Source: Phyllobacteriaceae bacterium (lineage in GTDB: Bacteria; Pseudomonadota; Alphaproteobacteria; Rhizobiales; Rhizobiaceae). Taken from it: a stretch of 64,000 nucleotides of DNA. The stretch covers positions 124,001-188,000 of the forward strand of contig JADJTR010000001.1 in assembly GCA_016711085.1 (NCBI GenBank). The letters are read 5' to 3'. Below, one piece after another: positions 43,744-52,450 of the stretch (position 1 is the stretch's first letter; every line of letters begins with the position of its first letter). The notes below the pieces were generated by a model, which saw only the letters and a program-made list of their open reading frames with translations, was not told the origin of the DNA and did not search any database. The translations under genes and the position numbers were made by a program.

Positions 43744-44301
43744 TCAAGGCAGCGGAACCGGCGTGTCCGCCAGCGACCGCAAATAGGCCACCAGATTGGC
43801 GCGCTCGTCCGTTTTCTTGACGCCGGCAAATCCCATCGCCGTGCCCTTCACCGCGCCCTTCGGCGCGAACAGGAAGGCGTTCAGAGCGTCGTAGTCCCAG
43901 GATTTTCCGGCGCCGTATTCCTTCATCGCCGCCGAATAGGAAAATCCCTCATGCGTTCCGACGCCGCGGCCGATCACGCCGAAAAGATTCGGGCCGACCT
44001 TGTTGGCGCCGCCCTTTTCCGCCGTGTGGCAAGACGTGCATTTCTTGAACACCGTCGCGCCGGCTTCGATATTGGCGTTGGCCAGCAACGCCTTGATGTC
44101 CTCCGGTCCGGCCGCGGCCGCGCCGCCCGCCTCGCCGCCGCCCGCCTCGCCGCCGCCCGCTTCCCCGCCGGCCAGCACATAGCCGGGTTTCTCCGGCGCG
44201 GGCCGGTCAAAAATGGCGTCGGACAGGATCGATATGGTGAGAATGGCGAAAACAGTGCCCAGCACCGCGCCGATCATCTTGTTGATTTCCATAGCGTTCA
44301 T
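43744..44301 (-). CDS. Membrane-anchored c-type cytochrome (CycM-like)
   Basis: 185-aa cytochrome c552/CycM-type protein that passes electrons from the bc1 complex to terminal oxidase. The start MNAMEINKMIGAVLGTVFAI (44301) leads into an uncleaved N-terminal membrane anchor. A Gly/Glu/Ala repeat linker (about residues 45-60) precedes the haem domain. CTSCH is the haem c site, GPNLFGVIGR follows, and the axial Met is probably in KGTAMGFAG. It is upstream of kdsB-pheA and divergent from them, the usual Hyphomicrobiales arrangement. The frame extends upstream to 44424, but that part is arginine-rich and looks non-coding. Confidence 0.9.
   Translation of the reverse strand: MNAMEINKMIGAVLGTVFAILTISILSDAIFDRPAPEKPGYVLAGGEAGGGEAGGGEAGGAAAAGPEDIKALLANANIEAGATVFKKCTSCHTAEKGGANKVGPNLFGVIGRGVGTHEGFSYSAAMKEYGAGKSWDYDALNAFLFAPKGAVKGTAMGFAGVKKTDERANLVAYLRSLADTPVPLP
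44125..44169. repeat. 15-nt tandem repeat, three units, inside the cytochrome linker
   Basis: The unit GCCCGCCTCGCCGCC occurs twice exactly and a third time with two changes. On the minus strand it encodes GGEAG-type repeats in the linker between anchor and haem domain. Copy number may vary between strains by slippage. Confidence 0.9.
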
Positions 44302-44498
44302 GGATTCTCGATCTCCCCCGGGGCGCGCCGCCGTGGCTTTGGCGGATTTTGCTCGCGTCAAAATTCTGTCGCCGGACGCCCGGCGAAGCGGGCGGAAACT
44401 AGGTCTTTTGCTGAATCGATGCAACTCCTATAAGGGCGCGTCCACGTGAGACCTTTTGCCACTTTCACCCGTCAAATCCCCAATTTCCGGCCGTTTTC

Positions 44499-45239
44499 AT
44501 GTCAGTTCTCACCCTTGTTCCGGCGCGCATGGCGTCGACCCGTCTGCCCGGAAAGCCGCTGGCCGAAATCGCCGGCGAGCCGATGATCGTCCATGTCGCC
44601 CGTCGCGCCGCCGAAGCCGGCCTCGGGCGCGTCGTCGTCGCGACCGATGCCGATGCGATTGCCGACGCCGTTCGTCGCGCCGGTTTCGAGGCGGTGATGA
44701 CCCGCGCCGACCACCAATCCGGATCGGATCGCATCGCCGAGGCTTTGGAAACGCTCGATCCGGATAGACGGTTCGACCGCATCGTCAACGTCCAGGGCGA
44801 TCTGCCGACCATCGATCCGCGCATCATTCGCGATGCATCCGACCTGTTGGATGATCCGGACGTGGCGATCGGCACTCTGTGCGCCGGGATCGCGCGGGAG
44901 GAAGAGCGCGCCAATCCCCATGTCGTGAAAGTCGTCGGTTCGCCGGTCAAGGCCTCCCGGCTGCGCGCACTCTATTTCACTCGCGCCACCGCGCCCTGGG
45001 GCGAAGGGCCGCTTTACCACCATATCGGGCTCTATGCCTGGCGTCGCGCCGCGCTTTCCCGCTTCGTCGATCTGCCGCCGTCGACGCTCGAAACGCGCGA
45101 AAGGCTTGAACAATTGCGGGCGTTGGAGGATGGCATGCGCATCGACGCCGCCATCGTCGACACCGTGCCGCTCGGTGTCGACACGCCGGAAGATCTAGAA
45201 CGCGCCCGCGCCATACTCTCCGGAAGGAAATCCGCATGA
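44499..45239 (+). CDS. kdsB: 3-deoxy-manno-octulosonate cytidylyltransferase
   Basis: 246-aa enzyme forming CMP-Kdo from CTP and Kdo for lipopolysaccharide core synthesis. The N-terminal nucleotide-binding motif is VLTLVPARMASTRLPGKPLA, with VVVATDADAI, DRIVNVQGDLPTIDP and YHHIGLYAWRRAALSRF further on, all typical of KdsB. Length is normal. It overlaps the pheA start by 4 nt. Confidence 0.95.
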   Translation: MSVLTLVPARMASTRLPGKPLAEIAGEPMIVHVARRAAEAGLGRVVVATDADAIADAVRRAGFEAVMTRADHQSGSDRIAEALETLDPDRRFDRIVNVQGDLPTIDPRIIRDASDLLDDPDVAIGTLCAGIAREEERANPHVVKVVGSPVKASRLRALYFTRATAPWGEGPLYHHIGLYAWRRAALSRFVDLPPSTLETRERLEQLRALEDGMRIDAAIVDTVPLGVDTPEDLERARAILSGRKSA

Positions 45240-46117
45240 ATGCCGCCGTCACCAACCGCATCGCTTTCCAGGGCGAAGCGGGCGCCAATTCGGACACGGC
45301 CTGCCGCGACATGTTCCCGCTGCTGGAGCCGCTGCCCTGCGCCACCTTCGAGGACGCCTTCAACGCGGTCGAGAACGGCAAGGCCGATCTCGCCATGATC
45401 CCGATCGAGAACACCATCGCCGGCCGCGTCGCCGACATTCACCATTTGCTGCCGGAATCGCGCCTGCACATTGTCGGCGAGTATTTCCTGCCGATTCATT
45501 TCCATCTGATGGCCAAGCCGGGGGTCAGGTTCGAGGACATCAAATCGGTGCACAGCCACATCCACGCGCTCGGCCAGTGCCGCAAGGTGATCCGCAAGCA
45601 TCGCTGGAAACCGGTCGTCGCGGGAGATACCGCCGGCGCGGCGCGCATCGTCTCGGAATCGGCCGACCGAACCATGGCGGCGTTGGCGCCGCGTCTGGCG
45701 TCCAGCCTCTACGGTCTCGATATCCTTGCCGAAAATGTCGAAGACACCGAGAACAACGTGACCCGCTTCGTCGTGCTGTCGAAGACAAAGGAGTGGGCGC
45801 CTGCCGGCAGCGCCCACCGGATGATGACGACCTTCGTCTTTCGCGTGCGCAACATCCCGGCCGCGCTCTACAAGGCGATGGGTGGTTTCGCCACCAACGG
45901 CGTCAACATGACCAAGCTGGAGAGTTATCAGCTCGGCGGCAAATTCTTCGCCACCCAGTTTTACGCCGACATCGAGGGCCATCCCGACGATGCGCCGGTG
46001 CGCCGGGCGCTGGAGGAATTGCGGTTTTTCTCGCGGGAACTGCGCATTTTCGGGGTCTACGCCGCCCACTCGTTTCGTGACACCCAGGCCGAAATGGCGG
46101 CGGCCGAGGAAGACTGA
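45236..46117 (+). CDS. pheA: Prephenate dehydratase
   Basis: 293-aa monofunctional enzyme converting prephenate to phenylpyruvate in phenylalanine synthesis. The catalytic domain (about 6-190) begins IAFQGEAGANSDTACRDMFP and includes PIENTIAGRVADIHHLL and the TRF motif (NNVTRFVVLS). The C-terminal ACT domain (about 205-280) has FVFRVRNIPAALYKAMGGFA and KLESYQLGG (the ESRP-like region that binds Phe for feedback control). There is no chorismate mutase domain. Co-transcribed with kdsB. Confidence 0.95.
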   Translation: MNAAVTNRIAFQGEAGANSDTACRDMFPLLEPLPCATFEDAFNAVENGKADLAMIPIENTIAGRVADIHHLLPESRLHIVGEYFLPIHFHLMAKPGVRFEDIKSVHSHIHALGQCRKVIRKHRWKPVVAGDTAGAARIVSESADRTMAALAPRLASSLYGLDILAENVEDTENNVTRFVVLSKTKEWAPAGSAHRMMTTFVFRVRNIPAALYKAMGGFATNGVNMTKLESYQLGGKFFATQFYADIEGHPDDAPVRRALEELRFFSRELRIFGVYAAHSFRDTQAEMAAAEED

Positions 46118-47059
46118 TCAGTCCGCTTCCGCCCAGGCGCGGACGAGATGCGTGGCGATCGCGCCGTTCGGCGGCAGAAACAAGCCGCCCTGATGGGCGC
46201 CGTCGAGCATGGCGCGGGTCTCCTGTCGCGAAAACCAGCGGCAATCCTCCAATTCGGCCTCGTCGCGCCGGATGTCTTGCGAAAGCGCCTCGGCGAAGCA
46301 ACCGACCATCAAACTGTGCGGGAATGGCCAGGGCTGGCTGGCGTGATAGGCGACGCGGCCGATGCGCACGCCCGATTCCTCGAAAGTCTCGCGCCGCACG
46401 GCGTCCTCGATCGTCTCGCCCGGTTCGATGAAACCGGCGAGGCAGGAATGCATGCCCGGCGGGAAATGCCTGCCGCGACCGAGCAGACAATGGTTTTCGC
46501 GCACCGCCAGCATGATGGCGACGGGATCGGTGCGCGGAAAAAGCTCGGAATCGCACGCCGGGCAATGTCGTTTGATCCCGCCTCCGCGTATGCTCGTCGT
46601 TCCGCTACAGCGGCCGCAAAAGCCGTTTGCCGCATGCCAGGCCAGCAGCGAGGCCGCCTGCGCCAGCGCGCCGAGCGCCTCCGGATCGACAAGCTCCTGA
46701 ACATGGATCGAGCGCAGATCGATCGCCTTGACGCCGGCTGGCGCCGCTTCCGCGTCGACACCGGCGGACGCGGCGAGAACAGGGCCGCCGCCAAGCCAGC
46801 CGAGCAGCACGGCGGCGCCGAAATTCGGGCGCAACGCCGCCGATTCGCCCGCTGTCCACCACGGATCGACGACGCCATCGCCCGTTTTCAGGAAGGCCCG
46901 GCCGCCGCCCAACACCAGGAGCCGCGCCGCCGGATCCGCGAGCGCCTGCGTGGCGCTGTCGTCATTGCGCATTTCCGATTGCCGGTCGATACGGTTGCCG
47001 GCAAAGCCGACCCGCCGGCTCGGCTCCTCCGGCGGCGCCGAAAACAGCGAAAAATTCAT
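46118..47059 (-). CDS. nudC: NAD+ diphosphatase NudC
   Basis: 313-aa zinc-containing Nudix enzyme that cleaves NADH/NAD+ and can remove NAD caps from RNA. The start MNFSLFSAPPEEPSRRVGFA (47059) is preferred to longer frames. The zinc site is CGRCSGTTSIRGGGIKRHCP followed by AC (two CxxC pairs). The Nudix box is GFIEPGETIEDAVRRETFEE followed by SGV, and SQPWPFPHSLM matches the NudC SQPWPFPxS motif. It meets pheA tail to tail with no gap. Confidence 0.94.
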   Translation of the reverse strand: MNFSLFSAPPEEPSRRVGFAGNRIDRQSEMRNDDSATQALADPAARLLVLGGGRAFLKTGDGVVDPWWTAGESAALRPNFGAAVLLGWLGGGPVLAASAGVDAEAAPAGVKAIDLRSIHVQELVDPEALGALAQAASLLAWHAANGFCGRCSGTTSIRGGGIKRHCPACDSELFPRTDPVAIMLAVRENHCLLGRGRHFPPGMHSCLAGFIEPGETIEDAVRRETFEESGVRIGRVAYHASQPWPFPHSLMVGCFAEALSQDIRRDEAELEDCRWFSRQETRAMLDGAHQGGLFLPPNGAIATHLVRAWAEAD

Positions 47060-47076
47060 GCGCTCGCCTCCGATCG

Positions 47077-47496
47077 TCAAAATTCCGCCCGCAGCCGGTC
47101 GGCGAAACGGTGGAAGTCTGTCGCCTTCCATGGTTCGCGCGGGCCCTGGCCCCAAACTGGGCCTGGCCAGTTGAAGTCGCCTTCGGAGCGCGCCACGACA
47201 TGCACATGCAATTGGCGCACGACATTGCCGAGCGCGCCGGTGTTGATTTTCAGGCAGCCAGTGGCGCGTTTAAGCGCTTCGGCGGCGAGATTGGTTTCGA
47301 AGGTCAGCATCGCTTGGTCGAGGGGCGTCAGATCGTGGACTTCCTCGATGCCAGGGCGCTGCGGCACGAGCACCAGCCAAGGCCAGCGGCGGTCGTCCAT
47401 GATGCGCATTTCGCACAGGCCGAGCCAGAGAAACGGCCGCGTATCGCCATCCAGCCGGACATCCAGTTCGAAGCCGGCCCCTTTTCGCGGCAACAC
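47077..47496 (-). CDS. HIT family protein
   Basis: 139-aa nucleotide hydrolase/transferase of the histidine triad superfamily. The start is GTG at 47496 with GGGAGG upstream. VRQLHVHVVAR (about residues 92-102) holds two of the triad histidines; the third position is Val-Ala-like, as in other alphaproteobacterial members annotated as HIT. LVLVPQRPGIEEVHDL is also typical. It lies 17 nt upstream of nudC and is probably co-transcribed. Confidence 0.85.
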   Translation of the reverse strand: MLPRKGAGFELDVRLDGDTRPFLWLGLCEMRIMDDRRWPWLVLVPQRPGIEEVHDLTPLDQAMLTFETNLAAEALKRATGCLKINTGALGNVVRQLHVHVVARSEGDFNWPGPVWGQGPREPWKATDFHRFADRLRAEF

Positions 47497-47604
47497 CGTC
47501 GTTTCCTCCCGGGACGGGCTGCCCCGGGGGTGAAGCTAGACCGATGGTCCATGACCGGCAAGCACGACTTCGCTTGCATTTTCGTTTCCCATTGCCGATA
47601 TGGG

Positions 47605-47707
47605 GGCGGGAGGTTGGTGGTGGACGAGCCACTCGCCAACCGGGTCAGGTCCGGAAGGAAGCAGCCCCAACGAGTTACGGCGCGGGTCATCGCGCCAGCC
47701 TCCCGCC
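47605..47707 (+). ncRNA. ffs: Signal recognition particle RNA (small bacterial 4.5S type)
   Basis: The universally conserved SRP core GGTCAGGTCCGGAAGGAAGC is at 47643-47662, followed by AGCCC. The outer ends pair well (GGCGGGAGG at 47605-47613 with CCTCCCGCC at 47699-47707), giving a single long hairpin without Alu domain. It binds Ffh to target membrane proteins. Location just upstream of dnaX is conserved in alphaproteobacteria. Ends are set from the pairing and may be off by a few bases. Confidence 0.95.
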
Positions 47708-47789
47708 TTGCCATCGCCGCGCGCCTCGCATCCCGCTTCGGGCGATGTGCGCCGATGGCGTGAAGCGCCAGGGGGCAAGCGGGATCGCC

Positions 47790-49550
47790 ATGAACGACGC
47801 GCCAGCCGCGACAGCAGCCACTCCGGTCGCCCCCTACCGGGTTCTGGCCCGCAAATACCGTCCCCGCGATTTCTCCGATCTCATCGGCCAGGAGCCGATG
47901 GTGCGCACGCTCACCAACGCCTTTCATGCCGGGCGCATCGCCCAGGCCTGGATGCTGACCGGCGTGCGCGGCGTCGGCAAGACGACGACGGCCCGCATTC
48001 TCGCTCGCGCCCTGAACTACAAAACCGCGACCCTCGATCAGCCGACGGTGGACCTTGCCGAAATCGGCGAGCACTGCCAGGCGATCACCGAAGGCCGCCA
48101 CGTCGATGTGATCGAAATGGACGCCGCCTCGCACACCGGCGTCGACAACATGCGCGATCTGCTGGAGCAGGTGCGCTACGCACCGGTGACCGCGCGCTAC
48201 AAGGTCTACATCATCGACGAAGTGCACATGCTGTCGAAATCGGCCTTCAACGCCTTGCTGAAGACCTTGGAGGAACCGCCGCCGCATGTGAAGTTCATTT
48301 TCGCCACCACCGAAATCCGCAAGGTGCCGATCACGGTGCTGTCGCGCTGTCAACGCTTCGATCTTCGCCGCGTCGAATCGGCCGAACTGATGACGCATCT
48401 CGCCGCCATCGCCGGCAAGGAGGGGGTTAACGTCGAAAACGACGCGCTCGCCATGATCGCGCGCGCGGCGGAAGGCTCGGTGCGCGATTCGTTGTCGCTG
48501 CTCGATCAGGCCATATCCCATGGTTCCGGCCGCGTCGAAGGCGAAGCGGTGCGCGCCATGCTGGGTCTCGCCGACCGCGCCCGCATCATCGACCTGTTCG
48601 AAAAGCTGATGTCCGGCGACATGGCCGGCGCGCTGGCCGAGTTCCGCGCCCAATACGACGCCGGCGGCGATCCCGCCGTCATTCTGTCGGATCTCGCCGC
48701 CTTCACCCATTTCGTCACCAGAGTGAAGTTCATTCCCGAGGCGGCGCGCGACGCGACGTTGTCGGAAAACGAACGCGTGCGCGGCGAAGGTTTTGCCCGT
48801 CAGCTCAACGTCCGCGTCCTGTCGCGCGCCTGGCAAATGCTGCTGAAGGGGTTGACCGAGACTCGCGACGCGCCCCGGCCGGTGGACGCGGCGGAAATGG
48901 TGCTGGTGCGCATCGCCCACGCCGCCGATCTGCCGACCCTCGACGAGGCGCTGGCCGATTTGCCCGCCGTCTCCGCCGGCGCAGCGCCGCCAGCGCCTGC
49001 GCCGTCCCGGCCCGCTGGCGGCCCGACCGGATCGCTCGCCGCCATGCGTATCGTTGAAAGCGCGCCGGCGCTCGCCCGCGCCCCCGAGCCGGCAGCCGAC
49101 GCCGCGCCGTCGGTCGCGGTCACGTCGCTTGCCGATATCGCCGCGCTCGCCGATGTCAATCGCGACATGACCTTCAAGGTGCTGCTCAAGCGCAATGTCC
49201 GCCTTGTCCGCATTGAACCGGGCGTGCTCGAAATCGGGCTGGCGGAAGGCGCGCCGCGTACGCTGACCAACGATCTGGTCGATCGACTCAACCGCTGGAC
49301 CGGGCGACGCTGGATGGTGACGGTCGCCCGCGAAGGCGGCGGCCGCACGCTGGCCGAACAGGAATCCGAGAAACGCGAAAACGCCATCACCGACGCCCGC
49401 GCCGATCCGGCGGTCGCGGCGCTTCTTTCCGCCTTTCCCGGCGCCCGTATCGTCGACGTGCGCCTGCCGGCCGCGCCGGCCGAAGACATGGCGTTGATTG
49501 CCGACGCGCCGCCCCCGGCGTCGGAATCCGACGACGAAACCGACCTTTGA
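47790..49550 (+). CDS. dnaX: DNA polymerase III subunits gamma/tau
   Basis: 586-aa clamp-loader ATPase. The start at 47790 is chosen for MNDAPAATAATPVAPYRVLA leading into RKYRPRDFSDLIGQEPMVR; the longer frame crosses the SRP RNA. Walker A is GVRGVGKTTTAR, Walker B/DExx is VYIIDEVHMLS and the sensor is FIFATTEIRKVP. The usual four-Cys zinc module is reduced to a single Cys (EIGEHCQAI), as in other alphaproteobacteria. After about residue 385 comes an Ala/Pro-rich linker and a C-terminal tau domain. No slippery A6 run is obvious. Co-located with ybaB and recR. Confidence 0.94.
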   Translation: MNDAPAATAATPVAPYRVLARKYRPRDFSDLIGQEPMVRTLTNAFHAGRIAQAWMLTGVRGVGKTTTARILARALNYKTATLDQPTVDLAEIGEHCQAITEGRHVDVIEMDAASHTGVDNMRDLLEQVRYAPVTARYKVYIIDEVHMLSKSAFNALLKTLEEPPPHVKFIFATTEIRKVPITVLSRCQRFDLRRVESAELMTHLAAIAGKEGVNVENDALAMIARAAEGSVRDSLSLLDQAISHGSGRVEGEAVRAMLGLADRARIIDLFEKLMSGDMAGALAEFRAQYDAGGDPAVILSDLAAFTHFVTRVKFIPEAARDATLSENERVRGEGFARQLNVRVLSRAWQMLLKGLTETRDAPRPVDAAEMVLVRIAHAADLPTLDEALADLPAVSAGAAPPAPAPSRPAGGPTGSLAAMRIVESAPALARAPEPAADAAPSVAVTSLADIAALADVNRDMTFKVLLKRNVRLVRIEPGVLEIGLAEGAPRTLTNDLVDRLNRWTGRRWMVTVAREGGGRTLAEQESEKRENAITDARADPAVAALLSAFPGARIVDVRLPAAPAEDMALIADAPPPASESDDETDL

Positions 49551-49571
49551 ACCCACGCTGACGAGGACGAC

Positions 49572-49895
49572 ATGAAAGATCTGATGGGCCTGATGAGCAA
49601 GGCCAAGGAAATGCAGGCCAAAATGCAGGCCATGCAGGAGGAAATCGCCCAAATGATCGCCGAGGGCCAGTCCGGCGGCGGCGCTGTCCGGGTTTCACTG
49701 ACCGGCAAGGGCGAGATGACGGCGCTGAAAATCGACCCGTCGCTGTTCAAGGAAGACGACGTCGAAATCCTCGAGGATCTGATCCTCGCCGCCCACAACG
49801 ACGCCAAGACCAAGGTCGACGCGGCGATGCAGGAAAAGACGGCGTCGCTTACCGCCGGCCTCGGCCTGCCCGGCGGCATGAAGCTACCGTTCTGA
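49572..49895 (+). CDS. YbaB/EbfC family nucleoid-associated protein
   Basis: 107-aa DNA-binding protein. MKDLMGLMSKAKEMQAKMQA forms the first helix, GGGAVRVSLTGKGEMTALKI is the central beta hairpin and HNDAKTKVDAAMQEKTASLT the C-terminal helix. Placed 21 nt after dnaX, the standard dnaX-ybaB-recR order, although recR here follows an inserted convergent gene. Confidence 0.93.
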   Translation: MKDLMGLMSKAKEMQAKMQAMQEEIAQMIAEGQSGGGAVRVSLTGKGEMTALKIDPSLFKEDDVEILEDLILAAHNDAKTKVDAAMQEKTASLTAGLGLPGGMKLPF

Positions 49896-50399
49896 TCAGG
49901 AAAGCTCCCGGCGCATCAGCACGGCCTGGAATGGCGCGCTTTCGCCCAGCATGATCGTCACCGTGTCGATGCGTTTGAACCTGTGGCGGGCGTAGAAGGC
50001 TTCGCCCGGCAGGCTGGAAAAGCATTGCAGGCCGGCGACTCCGGCGCTTCGCGCGTCCGCAACGCAGCGCTCGAGGATCGCCCCGCCGACTCCCTGGCGC
50101 ATCAGGTCCGGCCGGGTGGCGAAATGGCGGATATGACCGGTCGCAGCGACGCTATCGTCGCGCCCGGGCGCGTTCAGGCTCCAGCCGCCGCAGCCGGCCA
50201 GCGTGCCATCGACCTCGGCGGCGAAATAGCGTCCCGAATCGAGCAGTTTGGCATCGATGCGCAGCATTTGCGGCATCGCTTCCTCCAGCACGTCGGAATC
50301 GTACCAGCCGGGATAGATCGCGCCGTAGCAATCGGCGATCAGCGCTTCCAGTTGGGCGCGGTCGGCTGAGGTGGCGGAGCGTATGGCGATGGCGGACAT
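49896..50399 (-). CDS. GNAT family N-acetyltransferase
   Basis: 167-aa acetyl-CoA-dependent acetyltransferase. The acetyl-CoA motif A is RHFATRPDLMRQGVGGAILE (R/Q-x-x-G-x-G/A). C-terminal FYARHRFKRIDTVTIML is typical of motif B. The substrate is unknown. It is inserted on the opposite strand between ybaB and recR, its end abutting ybaB. Confidence 0.86.
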   Translation of the reverse strand: MSAIAIRSATSADRAQLEALIADCYGAIYPGWYDSDVLEEAMPQMLRIDAKLLDSGRYFAAEVDGTLAGCGGWSLNAPGRDDSVAATGHIRHFATRPDLMRQGVGGAILERCVADARSAGVAGLQCFSSLPGEAFYARHRFKRIDTVTIMLGESAPFQAVLMRRELS

Positions 50400-50465
50400 G
50401 GGCGAACCTCACGGGAACAGTTAAAATTACTGTGAAAAGGGTAACCGCTTGGTTAGGAATCGCCC

Positions 50466-51071
50466 ATGTCCAAGCGAATCGCCGGCCCCGAGATCGAACG
50501 CCTGATCCAGCTCCTCGCCAAGGTGCCCGGTCTCGGACCACGTTCGGCGCGTCGCGCCGCCCTTCACCTGATCCGCAAAAAAGACCAATTGCTGGGGCCC
50601 TTGGCGTCGGCCATGGCGGAAGCGAATGAAAAGGTCAGGGTCTGCTCGGCCTGCGGCAATGTCGATACCTCTGATCCCTGCACGATTTGCGCCGATGCGC
50701 GCCGCGACGGCGCGACCATCATCGTCGTCGAAGCGGTCGGCGATCTGTGGGCGCTGGAGCGCGCCGGCGCCATGAACGCCCGCTACCATGTGCTGGGCGG
50801 CGTGCTGTCGCCGCTCGATGGCGTCGGGCCGGACGATCTGACCATCCGCCAGCTTGTTTCCCGCGTCGCCGCGGGCGGCGTCGGCGAGGTGATCCTTGCC
50901 GTCAACGCCACCGTCGAGGGTCAGACCACGGCGCATTACATCACCGACCAGCTGGAAGGGCTCGGCGCGCGCGTCACGCGGCTGGCCCATGGCGTGCCGG
51001 TCGGCGGCGAACTCGATTATCTCGACGACGGCACGCTCGCCGCCGCTTTGCGCTCGCGCACCGGGATGTGA
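50466..51071 (+). CDS. recR: Recombination protein RecR
   Basis: 201-aa protein that with RecF/RecO loads RecA at gaps. The N-terminal helix-hairpin-helix is LLAKVPGLGPRSARRAALHL, the zinc finger is CSACGNVDTSDPCTICADAR, and the Toprim domain includes IIVVEAVGDLWALERA and the C-terminal VTRLAHGVPVGGELDYLDDG. Length is normal. Confidence 0.96.
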   Translation: MSKRIAGPEIERLIQLLAKVPGLGPRSARRAALHLIRKKDQLLGPLASAMAEANEKVRVCSACGNVDTSDPCTICADARRDGATIIVVEAVGDLWALERAGAMNARYHVLGGVLSPLDGVGPDDLTIRQLVSRVAAGGVGEVILAVNATVEGQTTAHYITDQLEGLGARVTRLAHGVPVGGELDYLDDGTLAAALRSRTGM

Positions 51072-51075
51072 GCCG

Positions 51076-52313
51076 ATGCGGATCGTCGTTGCCCTTCTCG
51101 CCGTGCTTCTGGCGTTCGCGCCGGCCACCGCCTTGGCGCTCGACAAGGTTGCGGCCGAAAAGCAGTTCCGCGCCTTCCTCGAAGCCGACATCTGGCCCCG
51201 GGCCGAGGCGCGCGGCGTCGACCGCGCCGTCTTCGATTCCGCCCTTTCCGGTGTCTCTCTCGATTGGACGCTGCCCGATCTCGTTGCGCCGGGAGCCAAG
51301 GCAACAACGCCGAAAAGGCAGCACCAGGCCGAGTTCAAATCGCCAGCCGGTTATTTTTCCGAAAAGCAGCTCGGCGCGGTTGTCGCCGGCGGCCGCTCGC
51401 GCCTCGGCGCGCATGGCGCGCTGTTGAAACGGATCGAAAAGCAGACCGGCGTTCCGGCTTCCGTCATCCTCGCCATATGGGGCCGCGAATCCGGTTTCGG
51501 CGCAGCGAAAATCCCGATGGACGCGCTGCGCGTGCTCGCCACCAAGGCTTTCATGTCGACGCGCAAGGATATGTTTTCGACCGAACTGGTCGCCGCGCTC
51601 GAAATCCTCGACAAGGGCTATGCCGAGCGGAGCCAAATGCGCTCGTCCTGGGCCGGCGCGCTCGGCCAGCCGCAATTCATGCCGTCGAAATATTTGGCCC
51701 ACGCCGTCGATTTCGATGGCGACGGCAGGCGAGACATCTGGGGCTCGACCGCTGACACGCTCGCTTCGATCGGCAATTATCTCAAGGATTTTGGCTGGAT
51801 CGCCGGCCGCGGCTGGGGCGACGAGGTCACCGTTCCCGACAGTGTCTCCTGTGCGAACGAAGGCCCGGACAAGGGCCGCCGGATCGCCGATTGGGCGAAA
51901 GCCGGCGTCGTCCGCGTCTCCGGCAAGCCCTTTCCCGACAAGGAAATGGGCAAGGACGGTTTTCTGCTGATGCCGGCCGGCGCGGCGGCCCGGCCTTCCT
52001 CGTCACGCCGAATTTCTATGTATTGAAAGAATACAACGAGAGCGATCTCTACGCCCTCTTCATCGGCCATGCCGGCGATCGCATCGCCGGTTCGGACAGG
52101 CGCTTTTCGCGCGCCTTCGGGGCGGTCGATGCGCTGCTGCGCTCCGATGTCGCCGCCATGCAGCGCTCGCTAGAGAAAAAGGGCTACGATGTCGGCGGCG
52201 CTGATGGATTGCCGGGATTCAAGACGCGTCGCTCCATCGGCGACTGGCAGGAGAAAAGCGGCTTGCCCGCCACCTGCTATCCAAACGCCGCGCTGGCGAA
52301 CGCTTTGCGCTGA
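51076..52313 (+). CDS. Lytic murein transglycosylase (MltB family), probable frameshift at about 51982
   Basis: About 412-aa periplasmic peptidoglycan-cleaving enzyme with signal peptide MRIVVALLAVLLAFAPATALA. The catalytic Glu is in AIWGRESGFGA, and SSWAGALGQPQFMPSKYLAH is a strong MltB motif. The first frame stops at 52026 after LLMPAGAA; a second frame gives GPAFLVTPNFYVLKEYNESD, then a C-terminal peptidoglycan-binding domain (MQRSLEKKGYDVGGADGLPG, KTRRSIGDWQ). One base missing from the CGCGGCGGCC stretch at 51981-51990 explains this. It begins 4 nt after recR. Confidence 0.88.
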
Positions 52314-52450
52314 CCCGGCTTGCATCCGCTTTTCGCCTGAATTATCCATTTCGTGTGATCAGGGCGCTGAGCGCGGTCGGCCCGGGGGCCGACAACCGCG
52401 GCGCATCAGCCCCGGTTGACATCCGCAAGCGGGGCGGAAACGGAGCCCCC

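Noticed and set aside
44125..44169. CRISPR-like repeat
   Set aside because: Units are contiguous, with no spacers, and encode a protein linker. No CRISPR array or cas gene was seen in the window.
48041..48096. Loss of zinc cysteines in dnaX as a sign of damage
   Set aside because: Alphaproteobacterial DnaX proteins normally have this reduced region; the rest of the ATPase is intact.
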